DNA from: Microglena sp. YARC
Taxonomy: Eukaryota; Chlorophyta; Chlorophyceae; Chlamydomonadales; Chlamydomonadaceae
Length of the DNA: 64,000 bases
Assembly (NCBI GenBank): GCA_022414725.1
Contig: CM039462.1
Location: forward strand, 606,385-670,384
Direction of reading: 5' to 3'
Shown here: piece by piece, positions 39,391 through 50,577 of the stretch
Layout of the letters: each line of letters begins with the position of its first letter
How positions within the stretch are numbered: position 1 is the first letter of the stretch
Made by a program: the position numbers and the translations under genes
The notes under the pieces: model-generated
What the model saw: the letters and a program-made list of their open reading frames with translations, nothing else
The model's database searches: none
What the model was told of the DNA's origin: nothing

Positions 39391-40624
39391 ACGCGACAGG
39401 CGACACTACGTCAACCAGGTGGTTGTACATGGACAGCTCGTGACCCGATAGGGCAGCGGCAGCGTGCGCGTTGCTCGGCGTGAGGTCCGTGCGCAGAAGA
39501 CGAAGTTTCACGAGCTCGAGCATACGACAGACACTCTCCGGGCACAGGCGGTAGTTCCTCTCTTCCTGAGTCCGCTTGCCCTTTACCTGCACACGCTTGG
39601 TCTGACTTATTATGTCGAGACCCACGGCGTTCAAGATCATCTTAACCGCCTTGGACACCTTGCGCAGGTCCCAACCGTCGCGAACGCCGCACGAGGCCTG
39701 CCTAAACAGCCGAGCGGTGTTCGTGTAGTCACTGAACATCTGTGTTCCCTTCAGCTTGGTGTCAAACGCTGTCATCAGATTTGGGATGACAGTCGTAGTG
39801 TCGAATGGGGAAACAAAACCCAAAGCAGCGAGTGTCTCCTCTATCAACACGATCTTCAGCAACCCTGAGTGCTCCGTGGTGTGCACGTCTGCGCCTCGCA
39901 CCGGGCGCAAGATCGGACACAGCAGGCGCGACAGGAGCCTCGCCTTCGGAGAACCGACAGCACCAGGCTTGTTCTCCATCAGGAACGCCTCGTCGACGCG
40001 GTCGATGCCCCATGCAGAGCAGTAGCGGCTCAGGTACAGAATGAACTTGTCGTCCTCGCTCGCGTCGTTGGCCATCACCCGCTGCTCGATAGCATCCATG
40101 AGATCCTTGCGCCGCATGGCAGTGGGGATGTCGGTGCCGGCGACAGGGGTAGGGACAGGGACAGCGTCAGGGGCAGGGGTAGGGACAGCGTCAGGGGCAG
40201 GGGTAGCAGGGGTAGGGACAGCGTCAGGGGCAGGGGTAGCGACAGGGGCAGTGACAACTCCGGTAAGCGCATCCATCTGCTCCTGAGCCTTGAGGACGCG
40301 CATCAGGAACTCGCTTGTCGCCTCCACGTCGCCCTCAGGCGGCGCGTGCACGCGGGCGGCACTGACCGCAGCGTAGCTGGTGCCGAGGTCCATGCGGTGA
40401 CCTGCATGCTCCAGAAGGTCGGCGAAGCAGGACACGTAGTCGAAGCTGGCGTTGTATATCTCCGCTAGAAAGTAGCTTTCGACAGTCATCTTCAGTGTCG
40501 GTGGAGCCACGGTCGCAAACAACGGGGCGAGAGCGCCACCCGAGAGCTCCTGTAGTGTGTGGTCGTCTCCACCGTCAATCGCGGGGACGTGCTTGACATC
40601 CAAGCAGGTTGAGAAACCCTCCAT
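39359..40624 (-). CDS. Intact 421-residue protein of unrecognised viral family, copy 2
   Basis: An intact reading frame whose N-terminal part is duplicated at 1-573. It has an N-terminal ~120-residue region (TLKMTVESYFLAEIYNASFD), an Ala-Pro/Val-Pro linker (residues about 125-165, variable between copies) and a conserved C-terminal ~250 residues (RRKDLMDAIEQRVMAN, ALGFVSPFDTTTVIPNLMTA, DGWDLRKVSKAVKMILNAVG). The C-terminal part is shared with the T5orf172-type gene downstream and with the fragment at 37965-38250, so it is a mobile or frequently copied domain. The gene follows the primase-helicase gene on the same strand in both modules, which suggests a replication-linked role. Confidence 0.75.
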   Translation of the reverse strand: MEGFSTCLDVKHVPAIDGGDDHTLQELSGGALAPLFATVAPPTLKMTVESYFLAEIYNASFDYVSCFADLLEHAGHRMDLGTSYAAVSAARVHAPPEGDVEATSEFLMRVLKAQEQMDALTGVVTAPVATPAPDAVPTPATPAPDAVPTPAPDAVPVPTPVAGTDIPTAMRRKDLMDAIEQRVMANDASEDDKFILYLSRYCSAWGIDRVDEAFLMENKPGAVGSPKARLLSRLLCPILRPVRGADVHTTEHSGLLKIVLIEETLAALGFVSPFDTTTVIPNLMTAFDTKLKGTQMFSDYTNTARLFRQASCGVRDGWDLRKVSKAVKMILNAVGLDIISQTKRVQVKGKRTQEERNYRLCPESVCRMLELVKLRLLRTDLTPSNAHAAAALSGHELSMYNHLVDVVSPVAYVFEPDEDGL

Positions 40625-40858
40625 CCACCTGCGTCATTTTTCAAGCAGTGGTGTCAAAGGGACAATTAATAATATAGCGAAGCGTGTTTGTAGAAGTGTC
40701 CCTTTACCCGCCACCTATCTATTATGACGGGGTGTGCTTGACATCTAAGCAGGGTGTGAAACCCTCCATCCACCTGCGTCAGTTGTCAAGCAGTGGCACC
40801 AAAAGGGACAGGTAAATGATTTAAGCAGTGGCTGTAACGTCACTTTACCCACCACTTT
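40625..40858. promoter_or_regulatory. Leader between primase-helicase and 421-residue gene, copy 2
   Basis: Holds the second ~62-bp unit (about 40733-40800) and related sequences aaagggac, tgtccctttaccc and cactttacccaccac. The arrangement is parallel to 574-787, with an AT-rich centre (aattaataatatagcgaa). Confidence 0.5.
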
Positions 40859-43206
40859 TCACCCCCCCCCTCGATCGCACCTGAGCCACTGGTAGAGGTC
40901 GACGTGCGTCAAGTGTTGTCGGGTTGCCTCTCGTGCCACCCTCATGTTCTTGGCGACGAGCGTCCTGACGTCGGTGTCGACCAGGTGGCGCACGCGTCCA
41001 GTCATCTGCAGCGCGCCCATCGGAGCCGCGGACCCGGGGCACAGGTACAGGTACATCCTGTCAAAATGCTCGGTACTGAAATCGATCCCCGCCGATATGG
41101 TCGGTGTGTAAACTACGACGCGTTTGCTGCTCCAGAGTGCGTCTACGTCATGAGCATCGCCTTGACCGAGTCTGCTGTCTTGGACGTGTGCAAAAGGCAT
41201 AGTCTTGCCGCGTCCTTCGGGTCGTCGAATGTGTCAAGTGCGGCCTTGTGCACCTGCATCGCTCGCTCTTGGCTGAGCGAGACGACGACGACGTTCCTGC
41301 CTGCGATGATGTCGTCTCGGATCTGCGCGCTCCATGTCACCTCGTCCTTCGATATGGAGAATGTGCGCGCGTTCTCTGTGCTCCGGTAGTCGTTGACGAC
41401 GAGCAGGTTGCGCAATCCGGCCTGCTTGAGGAATTCTTTCGTGACGCTGCCCCATGTCGCGTCCATTGTGACGACGCCGGTGGTCGTTGCGTTGAGCGTG
41501 TCCGCCAGACCCTGTATCTCAGTCAATGGGTTGACGACGGTTGGCGACATGAAGTGTCGCAGCAGAGATTCCACTCGTCGAGCACAACTATGTCAAAGCC
41601 CGATGTGAGGTATCGCATGCACGTGTGCTTTGCTAGCCTGTGTAGCGACTCGATCTGGCAGATGACGCGCGGTGTCTTGTCCCTTTGCCTGAGGTCCTGT
41701 GGTGTGACGTCGGCGTCTAGGTATGATACAAATCCTTTGCGCGCCAGTTTTCTCTTGTGCTCTAGCGCGAGCGACTGGCGGTATGTGACGACGAGCACGG
41801 TCTTGTCCTCTCCCACGCGTTCTAAGAGTGCGTCTAGCATGGTGGACTTTCCTGACCCCATCGGGCTGCGCACTGAGAGCGTGTTGACGTCCTTTCGCTC
41901 CGGGTCTAACCACACATCGACCGCCTGCTTCATCTCTAGGCATGCGTCGATGTCTAATGTACCTACTTTTTACTCGAATGGCTCCCGCGTCCCACTCGTC
42001 TCCAGCAGGTTCGGCGAGTCTTCCTATGCACGCGGGCGCGTGGTTGTCGCATGTGGCGGAGAAGCACTTGACGATGCAGTTTCCTGCTGTGTCTACAAAG
42101 CATCGCATGTTCTGCTCTCCGTCGTGTATGTTTCCTGTGTAGCACGGTTCACTCCTGTCACTGTAGTTGAACCTGATGCCTACAGCTCTGTCGAATGCGT
42201 CCTCCGCGGGTCGTCTGTCGTGGAATGCTGACGGATGCATGTCTCGTCTGAGTAGGTCGAGCATGCGCACGATTATGTCGGCGCATCGGACATGCGGTTC
42301 CTTCTCTACGGCCTTTGCGATGATGGTTCCCGCCGCTCTGACTGCGTCTGCGACTGTTTGCGTGCGCGGTCGTGCCGGCCATGCGATCCCGTTCTTCTTG
42401 ACGTATCTCGGTATGTGCTCTGGCACCTGTATGAGTGCGGCATCCTCTGGCACGTTTGAGATGACTGTCCTGAGTGCTGTGTCTGGGTCATCCTTGTGGT
42501 GCTGCTTGAGCGGGACGAGGACCGAGTCCGCGTCCTTGTTGAACTTGCACGAACCAAGCATTCTCATTTCGCGATCTTTTGTGAATACTCCAAGATCAAC
42601 GAGCTTCCCGACCCCGTTTGGGTCTAGCTGCTGCAGTCTCATTGCTAAGTGAGAAGCGCCAAAGGGATCTGCCTGATGATTGCTGCTGTACACGTGGAGC
42701 GGCGTTCCTTCTCTCTTCGTGTCGATGATGAGGTGCAGGCTGAGCTTCTTGGCGTTTGGGCTGATGAGCCATATGAGGTCGTTGTCGACGTCGATCTGGA
42801 TTCCGTAGTCGTTGCTGAATATCATCTTGATTGCGTCCTCTGTGTGCGCGACCAGTGCAGCGATGTCTGGGAAGGGTACCTGGTCGTTCGGCAGTGGTGG
42901 ACCGTCGATGTCAAGGTACGGCTTGCATGGCTTTCCGAACGGTATGATCTCGAACGCGTGCCTTGCGTGTCCCTTGAGTCTTTGCAGCGCCTCGTTTGCG
43001 TCTGTCCATTCCTTGTAGCATCCGAACTGTCTCCACCCACTGAACGGGTCCTGCAGCTGTAGCTGCGCGCGTGCGTTCATGATCGTCGCATCTGCCTGCA
43101 TGCTCGCCTTTGCGCCTGCGCCCCTGTGCCAGTTTGCTCCCAGCCCCCTGATGGGTGGGCATGACGCCAAGTTGGCCTTGGGTTGTTTTGTTGCGTCCGT
43201 CGGCAT
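40859..43206 (-). pseudogene. Primase (AEP)-SF2 origin-binding-type helicase fusion, copy 2, frameshifted
   Basis: Same protein as at 788-3151, about 780 residues, starting MPTDATKQ at 43206. Here the primase part is intact: YLDIDG, KKLSLHLII, GVFTKDREMRMLGS and the zinc-binding CFVDTAGNCIVKCFSATC are all in one frame to about 41960. The helicase part is broken by an extra base near 41957, a missing base near 41572 (beside the DEAE box, where VVLDE is readable) and a missing base near 41150. Walker A PMGSGKST and motif VI QMTGRVRH are present. So the domain that is broken in one copy is whole in the other. Confidence 0.82.
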
Positions 43207-43461
43207 CGTTTCAAGTCGGATAATAATAATTCAATTGCGTGGTTGAAAAATGGATTGGATATTCGTGTGGATGATAGATATCTGGTACAACAATCATCTA
43301 CATTTTGCTTACTCTGATCCTGTTTACACCATAAAACATGTCAGCTCCGTAGAGGTTCACACGAGTCCGCATTCGATTCAATTCCGTGCTTGCCCTGTAA
43401 TCAGGTGGCGAAACCCTCCCTCCACCTGCGTCAGTTGTTAAGACGTTCCATGGAAGTTCAC

Positions 43462-43980
43462 CCCTGTGTGTCAAGCAGACGTCTGCTTGAGACGTCACAT
43501 GTTCCCCATGCGCGTCCTCGAAGCGCGCGTGTAAGCAGGTCAGATCCGACACGTGTTCCTCATGCGCCTCGAAATACGAGTGTAAACAGGTCAGATCCGA
43601 CACGTGTTCCTCATGCGCCTCGAAATACGAGTGTAAACAAGTCAGATCCGACACGTGTCCCCCATGCGCCTCGAAAACGAGTGTAAACAGGTCAGATCCG
43701 CGAGTCAGCAGCTCAATTCCACTGCCCCACTCCGTGGGTCCCGCGATTTCTCTTTCATAATCCCTAAATATTTGTCAAGCAGAAGTCTGCTTGAGGCGAC
43801 ACTTGTTCCTCATGCGCCTCGAAAACGAGTGTAAACAGATCAGATCCGCGAGTCAGCAGCTCAATTCCACTGCCCCACTCCGTGGGTCCCGCGATTCCTC
43901 TTTCATAATCCTAAATATTGTCAAGCAGAAGTCTGCTTGAGCGACACTTGTTCCCCTAGAACCACGAGTGTAAACAAGTC
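43462..43980. repeat. Iteron and palindrome array (copy 2), candidate replication origin
   Basis: Same units as 3400-4268 but fewer: the perfect 20-bp palindrome at 43471-43490, 8-bp-stem forms at 43775-43794 and 43921-43940, and about five ~51-bp units between. It again lies just upstream of the primase-helicase start. The copy-number difference accounts for most of the length difference between the modules. Confidence 0.75.
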
Positions 43981-44029
43981 AGATTATAACTAATCGCATC
44001 CAATGCATCAATCATCATCATCGAACCCT

Positions 44030-44285
44030 CAAGGACCGTACAGAGTGCCCAGTTAGCTTTCCCATCTTTGAAGTTGCGAGTCTAACGGTTCCCTAGAGGA
44101 GGAACTGCTCTTCTTCACAAGCTGGTCGGCTTCCTTGACAGCACTCTCATCGATCCTAAAGGTCAGCCAACCTCGAGTGTGTTATCAGACATCTGGGTCT
44201 GGGCAATCCCATGAATGATGCTGTCGGCGTGAGCCACACACTTCACTCGAGGCTCGATATCATGAAGATTTGTTAAGCAAGAAGT
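44030..44285 (-). pseudogene. Damaged copy of the gene end seen at 4322-4587
   Basis: Minus-strand text matches in pieces (RIDESAVKEAD, KKSSSSSREPLDS) but frames change several times. Homology between the two modules stops at about 44285. Confidence 0.4.
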
Positions 44286-44289
44286 ATTA

Positions 44290-44751
44290 AGTAGTGGATG
44301 ATTTCTTAATTTTGGATGTTCCCCATCCGTTTACACTCGTTTTTCGAAAGCCGCCGTGCGTGTGTGAAGATGAATGAATGGACTTACGGGGGTGGGCTGC
44401 TAAAGCCGCCGTGGTATGTGTGAAGATGAGTGGACGCGTCACGGACTCTTCGAGTGGTAGTAATTGGTTTGTACCACGTGATGACGTCGTACGTTTCAGA
44501 CAGATTCCGTTCCATGCCGCGTACAGCAAACCCTGAGCTTGTGTATCCCGGTCGGGGTCCCAAAACCTGGGCACTATCGAAACCGCTTCATCTGCGATTC
44601 GAACTCCGCGTCGTTGACCAAGATCGAAACCATTATTAAGGATGGGATCGTTACACCATTGCGACATTCGTCAGGGAGGTTCCGATTGTATGTGTTGATC
44701 ATTGAACTTGTAATATTAAAATTCGGGGGATTCATGCGCCCACTCCAAGCA
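44290..44751. other. Intergenic, no confident gene
   Basis: Contains a short direct repeat (aaagccgccgtg...tgtgtgaagatga at about 44347 and 44403) and overlapping short frames on both strands without motifs. Confidence 0.45.
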
Positions 44752-46592
44752 TTAATTAAGTGCCGATAAAGTATCGACTTGTGCCTTAAGTTCATTTATC
44801 GCATTCACAAGTAAAGACACTACATTCCCGTAAGCGACAGTCAGCATTCCAGATTCCGGATGTGCATGCACAGCTTCAGGCAAGACATCCAATAGTTCCT
44901 GTGCAATGAGACCACAACTACGACGTGTCTCGTCACCACCATTCTTTATGAACGTATACCCTCGAAGGCGTCCCACACGTTCCAATGCATCCGGAATCGG
45001 GAGCACATCCGACTTGGTGCGAATGTCGGAGTACATGACCATATCACCCACACTGAACAGGGATACGTTATCCACACTTGTCTTTATATGTAGTGGGTAA
45101 ACAGTATCATCTCCAACACCAACACCCACAGTCAATGTATCAAGACACATACACTTCCCATTCAGTGTCGTAAGACCACCCACATCCAAATTGGAAGTTG
45201 TTAGAGATGCAAAGTTAGTTGTTCCAGTAAACGTTGGAGAACTACTCAAAACAACACTACCTGTTCCGGTACTGGTGGAAGCCCCCGTTCCTCCTCTAGC
45301 AACCGCTAATGTTCCACTGGATATATTGTTTGCGTTGCGTGCAAAGGTCTCGGTCGCTATGGGTGTGAGGGAGCTAGCGGACCTATTACGAACGCGTTGT
45401 CCGACTCACGAAAAAGAAGCTGATATTCGGGAGCATCTCCCCTATCTATAGAAAATCCTGCCTCACCCTTTGAACACCTGATCCTATCTCACCTGAGTTA
45501 AGTACAATTATATTGTCCTCAATCGTCACCGTCTGCGTGTTCAGCGTTAATTGTGTGCCTTCTACAAGTCAGGTCACCTTTTACGATCATGTTACTTGAT
45601 ATCGTCGTAAGAGGTGCTGTCATCACAATTTCTTTTCCGCTCCCAAATTCACGGTGCCACCTGCTCCGCTAGACTGTATGTTAACTCTCCCTAGAGGTCC
45701 TGATACACGCATCGTGACACCCCCTTCCGACACTACATTGACTCCCTTGGCGGGACACCAGTGATGTCTCCCCATCGCCTGTGGTCGTTATCGTGATGCC
45801 TTGCCCCGGGTCAGCGCGGATGGACACGGCATCATTATCAGCGCAAAGCACTGGGCGTGTCCCCGATGTAGAGAGTGTTCGACGAGATGTGTAGCTCGTC
45901 GATCCACGCCTCTTTGAAGTGCATGGTCGATGTCCCTATGTACTGCGTCGCGTTCGTCATCGGGACTATGTTCGATGGACACCACGAGATCCCCCAACAA
46001 TGATACGGTTGTGTCTGACACACGCACCATCTCCGTCCCTCCTGCGACCACACCTAGTGTTCTAGCCACTGGATTGAACAGACCCGTGTCCGGAGCGTTG
46101 GAAAAGGAGATGGTCGAAGAGCCTCCTTCTCCGAACTGAATAATTCCACCTGTGTGAAATCAAGATGTTGCTAGCTTGGAATGTGTTGAAAGACGGATGT
46201 AAGTTTTTCGCGTATAGCGTTCCGTTAACGGAGACGTGTGTATCGAAGACTTGTCGCATTGCCATGGACTTGTTTTTTTTGCAGATGCACATCTTGTGTG
46301 GAATGGAGTGGAGCTGAATAACAATGCCATTCCTCCTCCAGAATCAGTAAGTGTCAGGCAGCATTCGATAGGAATCCTGATACAGCTATTCCTCCTCTTG
46401 CATCGATGATCGAACTGCATGCGATGTTGGCACCGAATGTAGTTGGTGCATTGGAGAAACGCTGCTCCGGCGTGAAAGACTGAAGGACCATAAGAAGAGA
46501 ATCGACCGATGGATGTAATCGAGGCGGGTACCGTGACATGTCCGCGCAGCTCGGTGTTACTGCGGAACTAGGAGGATGTCTTCATCAAGCAT
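44752..46592 (-). pseudogene. Tail-fibre-like protein with C-terminal S74 intramolecular chaperone, frameshifted
   Basis: The last 165 residues (44752-45249) are an S74-type endosialidase-chaperone domain: YSDIRTKSDVLPIPDALERV, GYTFIKNGG, RRSCGLIAQELLDVLPEAVH. In phage and giant-virus fibres this domain trimerises the fibre and then cuts itself off. Upstream text in changing frames (DELHISSNTLYIGDTP, DTTVSLLGDLVVSIEH) is beta-rich fibre sequence. The start is probably the ATG at 46592 (MLDEDILLVPQ). At least five frame changes lie between 45250 and 46540. It is on the same strand as, and 80 bases from, the RCC1 gene. Confidence 0.68.
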
Positions 46593-46673
46593 GACGAACA
46601 AATCAGCAGTTGTTCGTTATTTATTATCATACACACACACTTTTTTCACGGGTATTATTTGAATATATCGATT

Positions 46674-49600
46674 TTATAACGTCGTACACTTATCCGCAAT
46701 GATAAGTGCATCCAACGAAAGCTGCAACGTGACAAACCGACTAATTGTCCATCTGACTTTACGTGTCTCGTAATCTTCTTTGGAAATAAGAGTCGTGATC
46801 GATACACCTGAGGATGCATCGATTTCGGTTGTCATCCAGCGCATTTCGTAGGCAAGGTTCGGTCACTGGAATAGGTGTTTCGAGTGGTTCCCCAGTACGT
46901 GTCTCTCCGGTAACTGGGTCCACAAACAGAAGGACCCTGTGTCGTGGTCACGATCGTGTACACGAGAATCCGTCTGCATCGAAAACGACATTCCCATATT
47001 CATCTTTTTGTACTTCTTCAACATCTACCAGAGGCTGTGAGAAATCACAATCCATCGTGAGTTTTTGCGACCGTATAGTTTCGTAAAAACCATCCCGGTA
47101 CATCTCCATCATCTAATACTTGGAGAGACGCGGTAACGGACAAACTACTGGTGGTGACGTAATCACCTGCATGGATAGTTGATCCGGTCTCGTCACATAT
47201 CCAGATGCATCCTTCGCCGATCGAATTGATTTGGACACGTACATCACCTTGTTCTGCGATCTTTAGGAGCTCTGTTCCTGAGATGGCTGCAGATGGACCT
47301 GCGGGATGGTCATGGGTGAGCGAGATCACACCGAATGCACGGGGATCTTTTGGGACCTTGGAAAGAGATACGAGAGGTAGGGCTTCGTAGATTGTCATGG
47401 CGCGTTTTCGTCCTCTTAACAGACCGGATGCGTATGCGTTTTTGTCTGTGACGACAACCAGTCCTTCGTGATCGCGTAGACGTGCTGGAGCTAGCGCGTC
47501 CACGAAGCAACGATGTTGGCCTGTGAAGTTCACGAACAAGTTTGAGACCGTCTCTGTAGCGGTTGTGAACGCTAAAACAGGGACTAATGAAGTTGTGCCA
47601 GTAGTATTATTTCCTAGCTGGCCTAAGTTGTTTCTTCCCCATGCGTGCACGCGTCCCGTCGAGTCAAGGGCAAGCGTGTGATACATACCGCACGCAATGG
47701 CCACGATCGTTTTACCGACAAGAGATCCGAAACTCGAGACATCGATCGGGACTGATGAATTAGTGGTATTGTTTCTTCCTAGCTGGCCTTGTCCGTTGTT
47801 TCCCCATGCGTGCACGCGTCCCGTCGAGTCAAGGGCAAGCGTGTGTAAACCACCGCCGCAATGGCCACGATCGTTTTACCGACAAGAGATCCGAAGACTC
47901 GGATACATCGATCGGGACTGACATTAGTGGTAGTATTATTTCCTAGCTGGCCTTGTCCCCGTTGTTTCCCCATGCGTGCACACGTCCGTCGAGTCCAAGG
48001 CAAGCGCGGCTGTGATAATTGACCCGCCCCGCAATGGCACGATCGTTTACCGACCAAGAGATCCGAAACTCGAGACATGATCGGACTGATGAAGATGTGG
48101 TAGTATTATTTCCGAGCTGGCCTACATTGTTAAATCCCCATGCGTGCACGCGTCCCGTAGAGTCAATGGAAAGCGTGTGTGCTTCGCCGCATGCAATGGC
48201 CACGATCGTTTTACCGACAAGAGATCGAACTCGATACATCGATGGGACTGATGAATGAGTGTTAGTATTATTTCAGTTCTAGGTTACGTTGTTGGCTCCC
48301 CCATGCGTTGCACGCTCCCGTCGAGTCAAGGCAAGCGCTGGTGATATTGACCGCCCGCAATGGCCACGATCGTTTTACCGACAAGAGATCCGAAGCTCGA
48401 GACATCGATCGGGACTGATGATTGAGTGGTAGTATTATTTCCTAGCTGGCCGAAGACATTGTATCCCCATGCGTGCACGCGTCCCGTCGAGTCAAGTGGC
48501 AACGTGTGATATTGACCGTCCCGCAATGGCACGATCGTTTTACCATTCAGGAGATCCATTACTCATATGGTTTGTAATGTGTCGTCGCACCTGTTGATGT
48601 CGTGTTATTTCCTAGTTGGCCATTATTGTTCTCTCCACAGGTGATAATGCTACCTGTCGGTGATATTCATAGATGGAGAATAACCGTATTTTGCGAATTC
48701 GTTGGCAAGGCACTCCTTCCGTTCCCCATGTGTTTTTGTATTGCCATAGACAAGATGCGTGCGGCACACTCCGTACCCATTCACATTTCCGACATTAGGC
48801 GGCATTTCCACGTGTTAGACGTTCCCTGACGAGTGCAGCGCACATCGTATGCCGCCTCGCCATCCCGATAACTTCACTAATTGCGGCATCCATGCAGCGC
48901 CACTCGAAACGATCGTTTGTCCATTACCGCCACGATCGCCCCAAAAGTAACGATACGATCGCTCGACACATGCAATGCAGTATTGTTTCAAACACACAAG
49001 CTCACGCAAAGCGCGTTTGCAGGTGTAGGCATATCTGTCACGCCAGCCAATGCATTGATACCCACACCACCTCCCGAATCCATTAGATGACCCAATTGTC
49101 GACATCGTTAAGACCTGCTGTGTAAACTTTTCCAGATTCGCTACAATACAACGACTGTATGATCACCTTCCAAGAGCGACATGTTCGCTTTGGCAAAGTC
49201 CAATAAGGAACACCATCCACGATTGTGGGTACATCTTTATTAGAAGGTATCAACCCAATCCCCAATTTGCTAGTGTACCCGAACCCCAGACACGCAAAGT
49301 ACCTGAGCCATCGATGGAAGCAGCATGAAGATGTACCTGCCGCAATCTGTTTAGAACCTCTGAACCGGATAGAGCACTCCACCAATGTTGGTGTGAATGT
49401 GTGATGTTGCAAACAAACTCATTCCCACAGCCAATTGTCCACTGCATTGTTACCGAATGCCATGACCGTATCGTCAGCATTGCGTACGAATTGAACCCGT
49501 TTCACATGCGACTTCGACTGCATTCGTGATACTACCGACTTTATGGAACGCTCACTACAGCACCAGCTGTAATTCTTTCCGCATTTTGACCCCCCCATAT

Positions 49601-50577
49601 GTTTTTTTTATTAACCCCCAGCACCAAGGGGGGAAACTTTTTTTCCCCCACCGGCTTTGGGTTAAAGCGATCGCGCTCGTGCTAACGACTCTCTGCGAAC
49701 TGATGATGACACTTCCAAAACTATCCAACCACCAACATCGACGAATTACCTATCGATCGCCGTATTATCGCCGAATCTGACGCGGAAGCATTCGTGCCTA
49801 ACCGCCATGAGGGAGAACTGGAGGTAACGCCGATATTCAGTTAGCATTTGTGAGAACCAAACCGTCGATAAGACACGAGGATGGTAGTCACGCGCCGGTC
49901 TTGTCGATTAAGAGGAACATTTGATTGAGTGGTATTGTTTTCTTCCTAGCTGCCGCTTGGTGTTGTTCCCCATGCGTGCACGCGGCCGCGGAGGGTCCAG
50001 GGCAAGCGTGTGACGATCGCCACCCACAATGGCCAACGATCTTTTTTACCGGACAAAGACCGAGCTCGAACGACGACGAATACATTTGAATAGTGTATTG
50101 TTTCTTTCCTAGCTGGCCTAATTGGTTGTATCCCCATGCGTGCACGCGTTCCCGTCTGAGCTACAAGGGCACAATCGTGTGTAGCTGCAGCCCGCAATGG
50201 CCACGATCGTTTTTACCGACAAGAGATCCGAAACTCGATACATGACAGAAACATTATGAATTATAGTATGGTTCTTCCTAAGCTGGCTTGTCGTTTCTTC
50301 CCCATGCGTGCGACCGGTCCCGTAGAGGTCCAGGGCAGCGAGCGTGATAGTGCCGCACGCACATGGCCGGACGACAGTGTTGACCGGACAAGAGATCCGA
50401 AACTCGAGACAAATCGATCGGGACTGATGATCATGGGTCCTGTATTATTTCTAGCTGGCCTTCGGCGTTCTACCCATGCTGCACTGCGTCCCGTCGAGTC
50501 AAGGGCAATGTGTTGTAGAAAGCCGACCGCCACGCAATAGCCACGATCGTTTTACCTGACAAGGAGATCATCCCTCG
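46674..50577 (-). pseudogene. RCC1-repeat fibre-like protein, frameshifted, 5' end in gap
   Basis: At least ten RCC1-type beta-propeller repeats of about 52 residues (VHAWGRNNLGQLGNNTT, then FGSLVGKTIVAIACG and YHTLALDSTGR) run from the gap edge to about 47640. The most 3' stretch is open for 256 codons (47045-47815). After the repeats comes a conserved non-repeat domain (VVVTDKNAYASGLLRGRKRA, PKDPRAFGVISLTHDH, NSIGEGCIWICDETG) of a type found next to S74 fibres in giant viruses. Reading continues in other frames to a stop at 46674. Indel density rises toward the gap at 50578. Middle text at 48600-49500 is less regular. Confidence 0.7.
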
